The notes: generated by a model from the sequence alone, not told the origin. A stretch of DNA of 64,000 nt from Selenomonadales bacterium (GCA_029976065.1 JARKNV010000071.1:62001-126000); one strand, 5' to 3'; counted from the stretch's first letter, positions 53,590 to 62,771 are shown. Numbers and translations: made by a program.

Positions 53590-55071
53590 CTAAACTCGGT
53601 AGTCGATCCCGCCGGATGCCGTCTGTGTTCCCGGCAGGGTCGCGGCCGCTGCGACCGCCTCTGTGAAAGATTCGTCGCCGCTCTGCCGCTGCACCGTGTT
53701 TAGTTGTTGCTGCTGGGGAGCGTGACGCTGGTCGTTGGCGAAGAAGTGGTCGAGCGAGGTGTAAACACCCACATAATCGACCTTCAGGCCCTGGCTGGCC
53801 ATATCCTGCCTGAGCTGAGGCAGCGAAGCCTCGATGGCGCTGCGCACATCCGCGTTCGGCGTGTGGAACGTCGCTTTCACCGCGCCGTTTTCCACCGCGA
53901 TCTTCAGGGTCAGTTCACCGAGATGCTCGGGTTTGAGCTTTATGACCATCTCGCTGTTGTCAGGCCTCGTGATCAGGCGGGCGTGGTCGACGATCTGGCC
54001 GGCGATGTTGTTGGGATCGGCATTGGCCGGCTGCTGGGCGGCGCTCGCGGTCTGAGTCACATCCGTCGCCGCAGGGGCTGTGCGCTGGTCGACCAGGGCG
54101 GCAAACACGTTCGCCGAAGGCGTGGAATCAGCGACGGCAGCCTGTTGCTCAGGCGCGGTCGCAGGAGTGTCAGCCGTCAGGGCTGTGTCGCCGTCGCCGG
54201 TCTGCGCCTGCGTCATGGCGGCGGTCGGAGGAACGGGCATAGCCGGGGCGGCGGCCTGTTCAAGGGAGCCGGCCTCGGCTTGCGGCATATTCTCTGTCCG
54301 CTTGTCGGTCGGCGCTGCCTGCGGCTTGACTGCCGCCGTCAGCACCTGCGCAGCGGTCGCGGTTTCTGCCGTCGCAACCTGCGGCGAGGCGATCACCGCC
54401 GGTTGAGGAGCAGTCGCGTTCTCCTCAGCTGCTGCCGTCGGTGTAACCTCGGCGGTGGCGGTCGGTTGCGGCGCGGTCGCGGCAGGGACGTTTGGCATCG
54501 CGGGGAAAGTGATCACCTGTACCCCGGGAGCCGCCGTCTGTGTCGGCTGCGAAACGTCCGTTGCCGTATTCGGGTCGGATGCCGCAGCGGACGGCAGCTG
54601 ATTCTGCTGGTTTTGCTCATTCTGCTGGGTCAACTGGGGAACGAGGTCCGCGCCCGCCTTATCCGGCAGGGCGGCCTGCGCGCCTGTGAGCGTTTGCCCG
54701 CGGGCTGCGTCCAGCTGCGTTGTCGCCTGCATCCCCGTCGCGGTCAGCGGTGCTATCGCACTCGTCCCTTCCGCGGCGTTCTGCGCCTGTCCGGCATTCA
54801 TAACCGTCGGCATCAGCGGCACGAAACTCCACATCCCCGGTATCATCCCAGCCGGCATTCCCTGCGGGGGTCCCGTTTGATCGCCCGACGAATCGTCGGC
54901 GGCCACCTTCTTCTCCCCTCCGCCGCCAGGCGTATCAGCCATCGCTCCCGCCATTACCCCGGCGAACCCGCCGCCTTCGTCCCCCGTCCCCGCGTCGGTC
55001 TTGCCGGACGGTTTCTGGGGCTGGGCGGGCGGTGCGGCATCGGCGATATAGGGCATCATCGTCACATCCAT
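53590..55071 (-). CDS. fliK: Hook-length control protein FliK
   Basis: Secreted molecular ruler that triggers the FlhB switch. 493 residues: a long Ala/Gln/Thr/Pro-rich N-terminal region (about 20-365) with little conservation, then the FliK C-terminal domain with VIKLKPEHLGELTLKIAVEN and ATFHTPNADVRSAIEASLPQ. Start at 55071 with AAAGGAGG upstream. Position before flgD supports it. Confidence 0.92.
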   Translation of the reverse strand: MDVTMMPYIADAAPPAQPQKPSGKTDAGTGDEGGGFAGVMAGAMADTPGGGGEKKVAADDSSGDQTGPPQGMPAGMIPGMWSFVPLMPTVMNAGQAQNAAEGTSAIAPLTATGMQATTQLDAARGQTLTGAQAALPDKAGADLVPQLTQQNEQNQQNQLPSAAASDPNTATDVSQPTQTAAPGVQVITFPAMPNVPAATAPQPTATAEVTPTAAAEENATAPQPAVIASPQVATAETATAAQVLTAAVKPQAAPTDKRTENMPQAEAGSLEQAAAPAMPVPPTAAMTQAQTGDGDTALTADTPATAPEQQAAVADSTPSANVFAALVDQRTAPAATDVTQTASAAQQPANADPNNIAGQIVDHARLITRPDNSEMVIKLKPEHLGELTLKIAVENGAVKATFHTPNADVRSAIEASLPQLRQDMASQGLKVDYVGVYTSLDHFFANDQRHAPQQQQLNTVQRQSGDESFTEAVAAAATLPGTQTASGGIDYRV

Positions 55072-55119
55072 CAATTCACCTCCTTTCATGCTTGCTGTAT
55101 ATGCCAAAAGGCGGGCCGG

Positions 55120-55755
55120 CTATGTAGTCGGTATGCCTTTCGGTAACTCCTGGGTCGCCTGCGCCGGCGTGCCTTTCAGCATGTCCTGCGTCAGGCGGGC
55201 CGCGCGGCCGGCATCGAACAGCGACATTATCTTGGCCACCTGGGAGTCCTCCATCTTGCTGAAGATGGCCAGGACCGTCCTGTCGTCGAGCTTGTTGAGG
55301 ATGGGCACCGCCTCGTCCGGCTTCATCTCGCCGTACAGCCTGGCCAGCCGGGAGATGCGCTTTGCCTCCTCCTGCCTGGCCTTGGCCAGCGCCGCCTTGA
55401 CATCCTCGGCCGTCGCCGCGGGCGGCAACGGAGCGGGTGCGGCCTTGGCGGCCGGTTCGGCGGGTTTTTCCTTCGCCGCCGGCGTTTCGGCCGGCACGTC
55501 GGGCGTCTCTGCCTCGGGCGCCGGTCGGACGAAATAGCGGCCGACAACCGGAATCTCGTTAACCTTGTACTCCTCGGCCAGCGCGTACGGATCGAAAAAC
55601 TTGAAATGAATCGCGGCCCACAATCCGCCGCCGGCCATCATCAGCAGCACCAGCAGCACGATGACCGACTTGAGCAGGAAACGGGACTTCTTCTTGACAG
55701 GCGGCGCTTTGTCGCCGGCCTTGTCCTTAGCGGCTTCCTTCTTCTTCTCCGCCAT
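55120..55755 (-). CDS. MotE/YlxF-like membrane protein with MgtE N-domain-like region
   Basis: 211 residues: basic N-terminus, one membrane helix (about 27-49, SVIVLLVLLMMAGGGLWAAI), a Pro/Ala linker, and a C-terminal helical region with RLARLYGEMKPDEAVPILNK and MEDSQVAKIMSLFDAGRAAR. This matches YlxF/MotE proteins that lie between fliJ and fliK; MotE in alphaproteobacteria is a stator chaperone. The role here is inferred from position. Confidence 0.85.
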   Translation of the reverse strand: MAEKKKEAAKDKAGDKAPPVKKKSRFLLKSVIVLLVLLMMAGGGLWAAIHFKFFDPYALAEEYKVNEIPVVGRYFVRPAPEAETPDVPAETPAAKEKPAEPAAKAAPAPLPPAATAEDVKAALAKARQEEAKRISRLARLYGEMKPDEAVPILNKLDDRTVLAIFSKMEDSQVAKIMSLFDAGRAARLTQDMLKGTPAQATQELPKGIPTT

Positions 55756-55783
55756 CTACGGCACCACCACCTTCATCACCGGT

Positions 55784-56320
55784 TCAGCCGGACATACCGA
55801 GTACCTTGCTGACATACTCCCTCGTCTCGGGGTAAGGCGGCACGCCGCCGTACTGCCGGACCGCATCGGGACCCGCGTTATACGCGGCCAGCGCCTTGGT
55901 CACATCGCCGCCGAAAGTGTCCAGCATCTGCTTCAGGTAGCGGACGCCGCCGTCGATGTTCTCCCGGGGGTCGTAGACGTTGCTCACGCCAAGCGTTCTC
56001 GCCGTCCCCGGCATCAGTTGCATGACACCGGTCGCCCCGGCCGGGGAGACTGCGTTCGGCGACAGGTCCGACTCGGCGACCGCAACCGCCAGCGCTAGCT
56101 TGGCGTCGACATTGTATTTTTTTGCGGCTGCCTGGACCATCGCGGCGATATCCTGCCGCGCGGAGTCCGCCGGGCCTATTTTTCTGGCCGCTGCGGCCGT
56201 GCCCTCTGCCTTGTTCAGGGCAGCCGCGAAGCTCGCCGCGCCGGTCTGGGGCTGCATATGTTGGAAACGCTGCTCGATCGCGGCGATACGCTGCATGACC
56301 CGCTGCACGCCTTCCATCAT
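55784..56320 (-). CDS. Lytic transglycosylase (SLT domain) in the fla operon
   Basis: 178 residues. A helical N-terminal region (1-60) is followed by an SLT lysozyme-like domain: LALAVAVAESDLSPNAVSPA with the catalytic glutamate, GATGVMQLMPGTARTLGV, DPRENIDGGVRYLKQML and ALAAYNAGPDAV. It cleaves peptidoglycan glycan strands and would open the wall for the rod, as FlgJ does in enterobacteria. No Sec signal peptide is present, so export may be by the flagellar apparatus. It lies between fliJ and the motE-like gene. Confidence 0.88.
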   Translation of the reverse strand: MMEGVQRVMQRIAAIEQRFQHMQPQTGAASFAAALNKAEGTAAAARKIGPADSARQDIAAMVQAAAKKYNVDAKLALAVAVAESDLSPNAVSPAGATGVMQLMPGTARTLGVSNVYDPRENIDGGVRYLKQMLDTFGGDVTKALAAYNAGPDAVRQYGGVPPYPETREYVSKVLGMSG

Positions 56321-56328
56321 GATAACCT

Positions 56329-56772
56329 CTAACTATTGCGGCTGAAGGCCTGAAGTCCCAGCTCGTCAAGCAGCTTCTGCTCTTCTAGCAGCTCTTCGGC
56401 CTGATACTGGGCCAGGCGCTTTTCCTTCAGCTTTTCCACCAGCTTGCGGGCCTTCGCCGCCTCCTCCAGGACTGCCAGGCATTCCCGGCGTTTCCCGTCC
56501 GCGGCCGCCACATTCTCTTGCTGGCGGGCAATATCCCCTTTAAGTTTATCGTAATAATCCCTTAACATCTTAAGTGTCGCCACCGGCACAGTTTCCCGCA
56601 GTTGCCGGCGGTAATCGGCGACATGCCCGGCAAGGTCTACCTCCAGCGCGGTCAGCAGTTCCTGCTCGGCCACGAAAGCGGCCGTAGCCTCGGCCAACTT
56701 GACCTGGGCCTGCTCCTCCTGCATGCGGCGGACTTTCAGCAGCGTCTCTAGCCGGAACTGGAACGGCCGCAT
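56329..56772 (-). CDS. fliJ: Flagellar export chaperone FliJ
   Basis: 147 residues, almost entirely coiled-coil: FRLETLLKVRRMQEEQAQVK at the start, then a long helical hairpin. FliJ links the FliI ATPase ring to FlhA. GAGGTGAG precedes the ATG and it follows fliI by 11 bases. Confidence 0.9.
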   Translation of the reverse strand: MRPFQFRLETLLKVRRMQEEQAQVKLAEATAAFVAEQELLTALEVDLAGHVADYRRQLRETVPVATLKMLRDYYDKLKGDIARQQENVAAADGKRRECLAVLEEAAKARKLVEKLKEKRLAQYQAEELLEEQKLLDELGLQAFSRNS

Positions 56773-56783
56773 AAAAACTCACC

Positions 56784-58097
56784 TCACCGCGCCAGCGCCA
56801 GCAGCCGCTCGACCGACTCGTCGAGCTGGGTATGCTCGCGGATATCCTGGCGCAGATAATCGCGGATCGGGCCGATCATCCTGATAGCCTCGTCGATGCC
56901 CGGATTGCTGCCGCCCACGTACGCGCCGATATTGATGAGATCCTCGGCGTCGCGGTAAGTCGCCAGCATCGTCCGCACCTTCTGGGCCGCGTCCCAGTGC
57001 TCCTCGTCGACGATCTCCAGCATCAGCCTGCTGATGCTCTGGAGGACGTCGATGGCCGGATAATGGTTCTGCGACGCCAGCGCCCGCGACAGCACTATAT
57101 GGCCGTCGAGGATGCTGCGGGCTGCGTCGGCGATCGGTTCGTTCATATCGTCGCCTTCCACCAGCACCGTGTAAATGCCGGTGATCGACCCCGTCTCCCC
57201 CGCCCCAGACCGTTCAAGCAGCCTGGGCAGCAGCGCGAACACCGACGGCGTATAGCCGCGCGTCGCCGGCGGCTCGCCGACCGTCAGCCCGACCTCACGC
57301 TGGGCGACCGCGAACCGGGTCACCGAATCCATCATCAGCATCACATCGAGGCCCTGGTCGCGGAAGTACTCCGCTATGGCCGTGGCCGTCATCGCCCCTT
57401 TGAGGCGGAGCAGCGCCGGCTGATCGGAAGTCGCCACGATGACCACCGACCGTTTGAGGCCCTCCTCGCCGAGATCGCGCTCGATGAACTCGCGCACCTC
57501 GCGGCCGCGCTCGCCGACCAGCGCGATAACGCTGACGTCGGCATCAGTGTTGCGGGCCACCATCCCCAGCAGCGTGCTCTTGCCCACGCCGCTGCCGGCC
57601 ATGATACCCATGCGCTGGCCGCGGCCGATCGTCAGCATGCCGTCGACGGCGCGGATACCAACAGAAATCCTGTTCGCGATCCGCTGGCGGGCCAGCGCCG
57701 GCGGAGGGACGGCATGCAGCGGGTACTCGCCGGAAGCATTGAGCGGGCCCTTGCCGTCGATGGGATTGCCCAACCCGTCGAGGATACGGCCGAGCAGGCC
57801 GCGGCCCACCTTCACCTTCAGCGTCTTGCGGGCGGAAATCACCTGACAGCCCGGCCCGATGCCGTGGAACTCGCCCAGCGGCATCAGCAGCACCCTGCTC
57901 TCGCGGAAGCCCACCACCTCGGCCGGCAGGTTGAACCCGTCGTCCGGCGAAGTGATGTAACACAGATCCCCAAGGTTGACCCGGGGCCCCTGCGACTCGA
58001 TCAGCAGGCCGATAATCTTGCTCACCTTGCCCACCTGCTGGATCGAATCGATATTGTCAAGCGCAGCAATGTAGCGCTTCACACTCACATCCGTCAT
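56784..58097 (-). CDS. fliI: Flagellar export ATPase FliI
   Basis: Hexameric ATPase of the export apparatus. 437 residues: P-loop GSGVGKST at 168-175, LVGERGREVREFIERDLG, DSVTRFAVAQREVGL and the family signature PATRGYTPSVFALLPRLLER. The ATG overlaps the fliH stop as ATGA. Confidence 0.97.
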   Translation of the reverse strand: MTDVSVKRYIAALDNIDSIQQVGKVSKIIGLLIESQGPRVNLGDLCYITSPDDGFNLPAEVVGFRESRVLLMPLGEFHGIGPGCQVISARKTLKVKVGRGLLGRILDGLGNPIDGKGPLNASGEYPLHAVPPPALARQRIANRISVGIRAVDGMLTIGRGQRMGIMAGSGVGKSTLLGMVARNTDADVSVIALVGERGREVREFIERDLGEEGLKRSVVIVATSDQPALLRLKGAMTATAIAEYFRDQGLDVMLMMDSVTRFAVAQREVGLTVGEPPATRGYTPSVFALLPRLLERSGAGETGSITGIYTVLVEGDDMNEPIADAARSILDGHIVLSRALASQNHYPAIDVLQSISRLMLEIVDEEHWDAAQKVRTMLATYRDAEDLINIGAYVGGSNPGIDEAIRMIGPIRDYLRQDIREHTQLDESVERLLALAR

Positions 58098-58861
58098 GGC
58101 ATCAGATCCTTAAGCGCCGCCTTCACCAACTCGAGCTGGGTGTCGATGCGGGCGTCCACCGTCCCGAACGGGGTCTCGACGATGCAGTCCCCGGCCTTCA
58201 GCGCGCTGTCGGCGGTCACGGCGACATTATTGGCGCGGGTCAGGGAAGCCTGCAGGTCGGGACGGGCGGCCAGCACGAGCTCGTAACAATCGGGATGAAC
58301 GCGGATGGTTATCCGCTCCTGGTCCTCCACTTTGGCGAGCGCCGCCTTCACGATCGGCAGGATAACCGCCGGATCCTCGGCTACCTCGCGGGCCAGCACC
58401 TTAGCGGCCACCGCCAGGGACAGCTCGACGATCTGCCGTTCGGCAGCCGCCAGAGCCTCGTCGGCCTGCTGCCGCGCCAGCGCCAGGATGCGATCGGCCT
58501 GTGCCGCGGCGTCGTCGATCGCCCCCCTGGCCTGTTCCATGCCGGCCGCCTCGCCGCGGGCCAGACCCTCGTCGTAGCCGTGGCGGTATCCCTCGTCGTA
58601 CGCCTCGCGGCGCACGCTGTCGGCCTCTTCGCCGGCCGCCGCGATCATCGCCGCAGCCTTGTCGCGGGCGGCGGCCACCAGGCCCATCGCCTCGCTGATC
58701 TCCTCGCCGCCCTTCGGTGCGGCCTCCTCCACGGCGAAGCCTTCCTCCTCATCGCCGGCCGGCGGCTGTTCCGTTTCCTCCGGCTCGGGGAAGCGGGGCA
58801 GGATGGGAGCGACGACATGTGGTGTATCCTGCAGCGAAACGCCCCGGAAAATCTTAGACAA
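58094..58861 (-). CDS. fliH: Flagellar export regulator FliH
   Basis: 255 residues, peripheral stalk of FliI. Glu-rich N-terminus (25-60), a long helix with glycine-zipper-like repeats (AYDEGYRHGYDEGLARGEAA), and a C-terminal V-ATPase E-like domain (LSLAVAAKVLAREVAEDPAV). TTG start at 58861, overlapping fliG by eight bases. Confidence 0.9.
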   Translation of the reverse strand: MSKIFRGVSLQDTPHVVAPILPRFPEPEETEQPPAGDEEEGFAVEEAAPKGGEEISEAMGLVAAARDKAAAMIAAAGEEADSVRREAYDEGYRHGYDEGLARGEAAGMEQARGAIDDAAAQADRILALARQQADEALAAAERQIVELSLAVAAKVLAREVAEDPAVILPIVKAALAKVEDQERITIRVHPDCYELVLAARPDLQASLTRANNVAVTADSALKAGDCIVETPFGTVDARIDTQLELVKAALKDLMP

Positions 58862-59873
58862 TTATCTCGTCTCCTTTACCGCGGGAAACAATGATCTCAC
58901 CCGACTCTTCGAGACGGCGGATAACATTGACAACCTTCTGCTGCGCCTCCTCCACATCGCGGATGCGCACCGGGCCCATATACTGGATCTCTTCGCGCAG
59001 CATCTCGGCGGCGCGCTTGGACATATTCCTGTAAACCTTGTCGGCGACCTCGCTCGACGACGCCTTGAGCGCCAGGGCCAGATCCTTGGAGTCGATCTCG
59101 CGGAGCACCAGCTGCAGCGAACGGTCGTCAAGCAGCACGATATCCTCGAACACGAACATCCGCTTCTTGATCTCCTCCGCCAGCTCCGGGTTCTGGATCT
59201 CGAGATTCTCGATGATCGTCCGCTCCGTCGTGCGGTCCACGCGGTTGAGCACCTCGACGATCGCGTCCACGCCGCCGGCGGCCGTGAAATCCTGCGTCAC
59301 CAGCGACGACAGCTTGCGTTCCAGGATGCGCTCCACATCCTTGATGACATCCGGCGACGTCCGGTCCATCGTCGCGATGCGCTTCGCCACGTCCACCTGA
59401 CGGTCTGGCGGCAACGCCGACAGGATCGTCCCCGCCTGCTCCGGCTGTAGGTAGGCCATGATCAGCGCGATCGTCTGGGGATGCTCGTTCTGGATGAAAT
59501 TCAGAAGCTGGGATGGGTCGGTCTTGCGGGCGAAATCGAACGGCCTGATCTGCAGGCTGGAGGTCAGGCGGTTGATGATCATCATCGCCTTCTCCTGCCC
59601 GAGCGCCTTCTCGATGATCTCGCGGGCGTAATCGATGCCGCCGCTCGAAATATACTCCTTGGCCAGTGCCATCTGGTGGAACTCCACCAGCACCTTGTCC
59701 TTGCTCTCCTGGGTCACCTTCCGCTGGTTGGCGATCTCCAGGGTCAGCTTCTCGATCTCGTCTTCCTTCAAATGCTTAAAAACCTGGGCCGCAACATCCG
59801 GGCCTAGGGAGATGAGCAGGACCGCCGCCTTCTGTTTGCCGTTCAGATCCGAGGACTGCTGATAATTAGCCAT
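58854..59873 (-). CDS. fliG: Flagellar motor switch protein FliG
   Basis: Torque-generating rotor protein. 339 residues: NGKQKAAVLLISLGPDVAAQ, EHPQTIALIMAYLQPEQAG with the EHPQ motif, and the C-terminal charged helix MFVFEDIVLLDDRSLQLVLR with the residues that face the stator. Confidence 0.98.
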   Translation of the reverse strand: MANYQQSSDLNGKQKAAVLLISLGPDVAAQVFKHLKEDEIEKLTLEIANQRKVTQESKDKVLVEFHQMALAKEYISSGGIDYAREIIEKALGQEKAMMIINRLTSSLQIRPFDFARKTDPSQLLNFIQNEHPQTIALIMAYLQPEQAGTILSALPPDRQVDVAKRIATMDRTSPDVIKDVERILERKLSSLVTQDFTAAGGVDAIVEVLNRVDRTTERTIIENLEIQNPELAEEIKKRMFVFEDIVLLDDRSLQLVLREIDSKDLALALKASSSEVADKVYRNMSKRAAEMLREEIQYMGPVRIRDVEEAQQKVVNVIRRLEESGEIIVSRGKGDEIIV

Positions 59874-59879
59874 GCCTTC

Positions 59880-61421
59880 CTACTCCTCGTTGACCCAGGC
59901 TTTGATAAGCTGCGCGACCTCGTCCGGCTTCGCCTTGGCCAGCTTCGTGATCGCCTCCCGTTGCGCCATGCGGTCCTTCTCCTGCGGCGTAAGCTCCTTG
60001 GCCGCCTCCATGATATGGGCCGGTTGCGACTGTACAGGTATCTCCACAGGCTCCTGCTCCTCCACCTGGCGCCGGCGCAGGAACGTCCGGATGACGAACA
60101 GCACGGCGATGACCGCCACCGCTGCCGCCGCCAGCTTCATATACAACTGCATCTTCTGCGCCGCGGCCATTTCCTCTTCTTCCTTGCGCTGCTTGTCCGC
60201 CAGCTCGGTGCTGAACGGGATAGTCTCGACCGAAATCACGTCCCCGCGGGCCGTATTAAGGCCGATCGCCGTGGACACAGCCTTGGAGATGCTGTCCCGC
60301 TGGGCGTTATTCACATTCGCGTCCACCAGCACCGCCACCGTCAGGCGGCGGATAGAACCGGGGGCCACGACCGTCTTTTCCTTCAGTTCATTAATCTCAT
60401 AATTGCGGGTCGATTCCTTCTTCTCGTACTGCGACTGGCCGCCACCGGCGCTCGTCACATAACCGGGGATATTCGAAGTCGTGCCGGGCACGCCTCCCGG
60501 GGAGGGCTGCGTCCCCTTGAAACTCTCGTTCACATCCTGCGAGCTTCTGATGATACCCTTATCGTCCACCACCGGCTCGAACACCTGGCGGTCTACCGTC
60601 TTCTGGTCGAAATTCAGCTCGACGCTTACCCGCACGGCCGACTTGCCCTGCCCGAGCACCTGCTCGAGCAGCGACTGCACACTCTTCTGCAGCCCGTCCT
60701 GCACCTTCTTCGTCATCTCAAGCTGCGTCAGCGACGCCACGCCGCCGTTAGGCTGCTGGCTGTCCTGCTGATCGTTCAGCACGCGGGCGTTATTGTCCAC
60801 AACCGTCACATTCTCCGGCTTGAGACCCTGGATGCTGTGGGCCGTCAGATTGACGATCCCCTTCACCTGCTCGCGGGAAAGCTGCGCCGACGGGCGGAGC
60901 TTCAGCATGATCGACGCCGTCGCCGGCTTCTCGTTCCGCTTGTACAGGCTGTCCTCCGGCAGGACGATATGGACCCTGGCCTTCTCCACCTCGGCCATCT
61001 GCTCGATCGTGCGCGTCAACTCGCCCTGGAGAGCCTGAAGATAATACACCTTATTCTGAAACTCGGTCGCCCCGAACTTCGTCTGGTCGAAAATCTCGAA
61101 CCCCTTATAGCCTCGGGGCAGGCCCTGGCTGGCCAATTCGAGGCGCACCCGGTACACGTCCCTGGACGAAACGAGGATAGCCGTACCGTTGTTGCCAATC
61201 TCGTACGGCACCTTCAGTTCCTTCAGTTTTGCGGCGACCTCGCCGGCATCCTTGGCGTCCATACCCGTGAACAGCGGCACATTGTCGGGGCGGCCCCCCC
61301 ACCACAAGCTCCAGCCGATGATGACGACAAAAAGCAACACCGCAGCCCCGGCGATCATATACCGTTCACGTTTGCCAAGATTTTGCCAGAGGCTTAATGA
61401 CTGTTCCTTCCAGTCGGCCAT
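59880..61421 (-). CDS. fliF: Flagellar MS-ring protein FliF
   Basis: 513 residues: two membrane helices (about 20-43 and 430-448), ring-building motifs (FTGMDAKDAGEVAAKLKEL, ARVHIVLPEDSLYKRNEKPA, ASIMLKLRPSAQLS) and a C-terminal FliG-binding tail. ATG at 61421 preferred; GTG two codons upstream overlaps the GGAGAGG. Confidence 0.97.
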   Translation of the reverse strand: MADWKEQSLSLWQNLGKRERYMIAGAAVLLFVVIIGWSLWWGGRPDNVPLFTGMDAKDAGEVAAKLKELKVPYEIGNNGTAILVSSRDVYRVRLELASQGLPRGYKGFEIFDQTKFGATEFQNKVYYLQALQGELTRTIEQMAEVEKARVHIVLPEDSLYKRNEKPATASIMLKLRPSAQLSREQVKGIVNLTAHSIQGLKPENVTVVDNNARVLNDQQDSQQPNGGVASLTQLEMTKKVQDGLQKSVQSLLEQVLGQGKSAVRVSVELNFDQKTVDRQVFEPVVDDKGIIRSSQDVNESFKGTQPSPGGVPGTTSNIPGYVTSAGGGQSQYEKKESTRNYEINELKEKTVVAPGSIRRLTVAVLVDANVNNAQRDSISKAVSTAIGLNTARGDVISVETIPFSTELADKQRKEEEEMAAAQKMQLYMKLAAAAVAVIAVLFVIRTFLRRRQVEEQEPVEIPVQSQPAHIMEAAKELTPQEKDRMAQREAITKLAKAKPDEVAQLIKAWVNEE

Positions 61422-61471
61422 GCCCACACCTCTCCAAAGCTACGAATAAGGACCGATGCTCATCTCAACCG

Positions 61472-61774
61472 CTAAACCTGCATCCGCATCATTTCCTGAT
61501 AAGCCTCGACGACTTTGTTCCTGACCTGCATAGTAAGCTGCAAGGCAACCGTAGCTTTTTCGGTCGCGATTACGACCTCGGACACGTCCTGGATCTTCCC
61601 GGTGGTAAGGTTGAGCGACGCCTGTTCGGCGTTAAGCTGCAGGTTGTTCACCTCTCCGAGCGCGTCGTTAAGCAGCTGTCCGAAACCCTTGCCGCCGACG
61701 GCGGAGTCCGGCGCGGCCTTCGCGGCGGCCCGGGCGGCGCCGGCGGGCGAGAGCGAAATAGGATCTACGCGCAT
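61472..61774 (-). CDS. fliE: Hook-basal body complex protein FliE
   Basis: 100 residues: FGQLLNDALGEVNNLQLNAE, LTTGKIQDVSEVVIATEKA and VRNKVVEAYQEMMRMQV, typical FliE linking MS ring and rod. AGGAGG precedes the ATG. Confidence 0.95.
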   Translation of the reverse strand: MRVDPISLSPAGAARAAAKAAPDSAVGGKGFGQLLNDALGEVNNLQLNAEQASLNLTTGKIQDVSEVVIATEKATVALQLTMQVRNKVVEAYQEMMRMQV

Positions 61775-61791
61775 ACCGTTACCTCCTCATC

Positions 61792-62226
61792 TCAGCGGCC
61801 GATTTCCAGTGCCTTCGAAACCATCGACTTGGCGGCGTTCACCGCCGTAACATTCGCCTCGTATGCCCGCGTCGCCGTGATCATATCGACCATCTCGGCC
61901 ACGACATTCACGTTCGGCATCGCCACGTAGCCCTCGGCGTTGGCATCGGGATGCTGCGGGTCGAAAACCATCTTCGGCGGCGTCTCGTCGCGGGTGATGC
62001 CCACCACCCGCACCCCTGCGCCGGCATCGAGGCTTGCGGCTAAAGCCTGGCCGAAGCTCGCGCTGCCGCCCCGCGGGGCGAAAACCACGAGCTGCCGGCG
62101 GTACGGGCCGCCCTCTGCCGTGCGGGTAGAATTGACATTGGCGATATTATTGGAAATCACATCCATGCGCAACCGTTCGGCCGTCATCCCTGAAGCCGAA
62201 GCATCAATCGCTCCGAACATGCCCAT
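61792..62226 (-). CDS. flgC: Flagellar basal body rod protein FlgC
   Basis: 144 residues: AIDASASGMTAERLRMDVIS, NNIANVNSTRTAEGGPYRRQ and a C-terminal EMVDMITATRAYEANVTAVN. All are rod-protein signatures. Two bases after flgB stops. Confidence 0.97.
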   Translation of the reverse strand: MGMFGAIDASASGMTAERLRMDVISNNIANVNSTRTAEGGPYRRQLVVFAPRGGSASFGQALAASLDAGAGVRVVGITRDETPPKMVFDPQHPDANAEGYVAMPNVNVVAEMVDMITATRAYEANVTAVNAAKSMVSKALEIGR

Positions 62227-62228
62227 AT

Positions 62229-62639
62229 TCAGCTAGTTCCTCCTCTGATCGCCGACTTCAAATTGGAAAAATACCTGTTCAGTTGCGACGCCACGGCCTC
62301 GTAATACAGCGTATTCTTGGCGACGTTCGCCATCTCGGCGTCGATATCCACGTTATTGCCGTCCGTGCGCAGCGACGTTGTCGTATCCGTCACGACCGAC
62401 GGCGCGAACGCGTCGCCCTGGCGGCCCGGCAGGTGCCCGGCGTGGGTGCGGGCCATCGGCAGCGGCTTGCCGGACATCGCCTCCGCCAGCTTATCCTCGA
62501 AAACCACGTCGCTCTTTTTGAAACCGGGCGTATTGACGTTGGCGATATTATTCGCGATCACCCTATGGCGCAGCGCTGAAGCTCCCAAAGCCTGTTCCAG
62601 AACCGTTTCCTGAGGTGACGATAAAATCGATTTAACCAC
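62229..62639 (-). CDS. flgB: Flagellar basal body rod protein FlgB
   Basis: 136 residues: LGASALRHRVIANNIANVNT, PGFKKSDVVFEDKLAEAM, and a C-terminal DIDAEMANVAKNTLYYEAVA. GTG start at 62639 with GGGGGG nine bases upstream. First gene of the fla/che operon. Confidence 0.96.
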   Translation of the reverse strand: MVKSILSSPQETVLEQALGASALRHRVIANNIANVNTPGFKKSDVVFEDKLAEAMSGKPLPMARTHAGHLPGRQGDAFAPSVVTDTTTSLRTDGNNVDIDAEMANVAKNTLYYEAVASQLNRYFSNLKSAIRGGTS

Positions 62640-62696
62640 AAGATAGCCCCCCTAAAACCGCGAAAATGAGGGTAAAACTACTATATCTTATGCTTC

Positions 62697-62721
62697 ATTC
62701 TACATAATTCAGGAAATTCCT
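62697..62721 (-). promoter_or_regulatory. Sigma-H-type promoter of the fla/che operon
   Basis: AGGAATT (62721-62715, preceded by AA), 11 bp, GTAGAAT (62703-62697). Exact match to RnAGGAwww-N11-12-RnnGAAT. Predicted start is about 50 nt before flgB. Confidence 0.6.
62704..62718. promoter_or_regulatory. CodY-like box in the fla/che promoter region
   Basis: On the minus strand AATTTCCTGAATTAT matches the CodY consensus AATTTTCWGAAAATT at 11 of 15 positions. It fills the sigma-H-type promoter spacer. The neighbouring codY gene and known CodY control of motility in Bacillus make it plausible, but AT-rich matches of this quality also arise by chance. Confidence 0.35.
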
Positions 62722-62771
62722 TTTTACATAAACGCTAATTTTACCAGCTCTTGGCGAAAAATAAACATATT

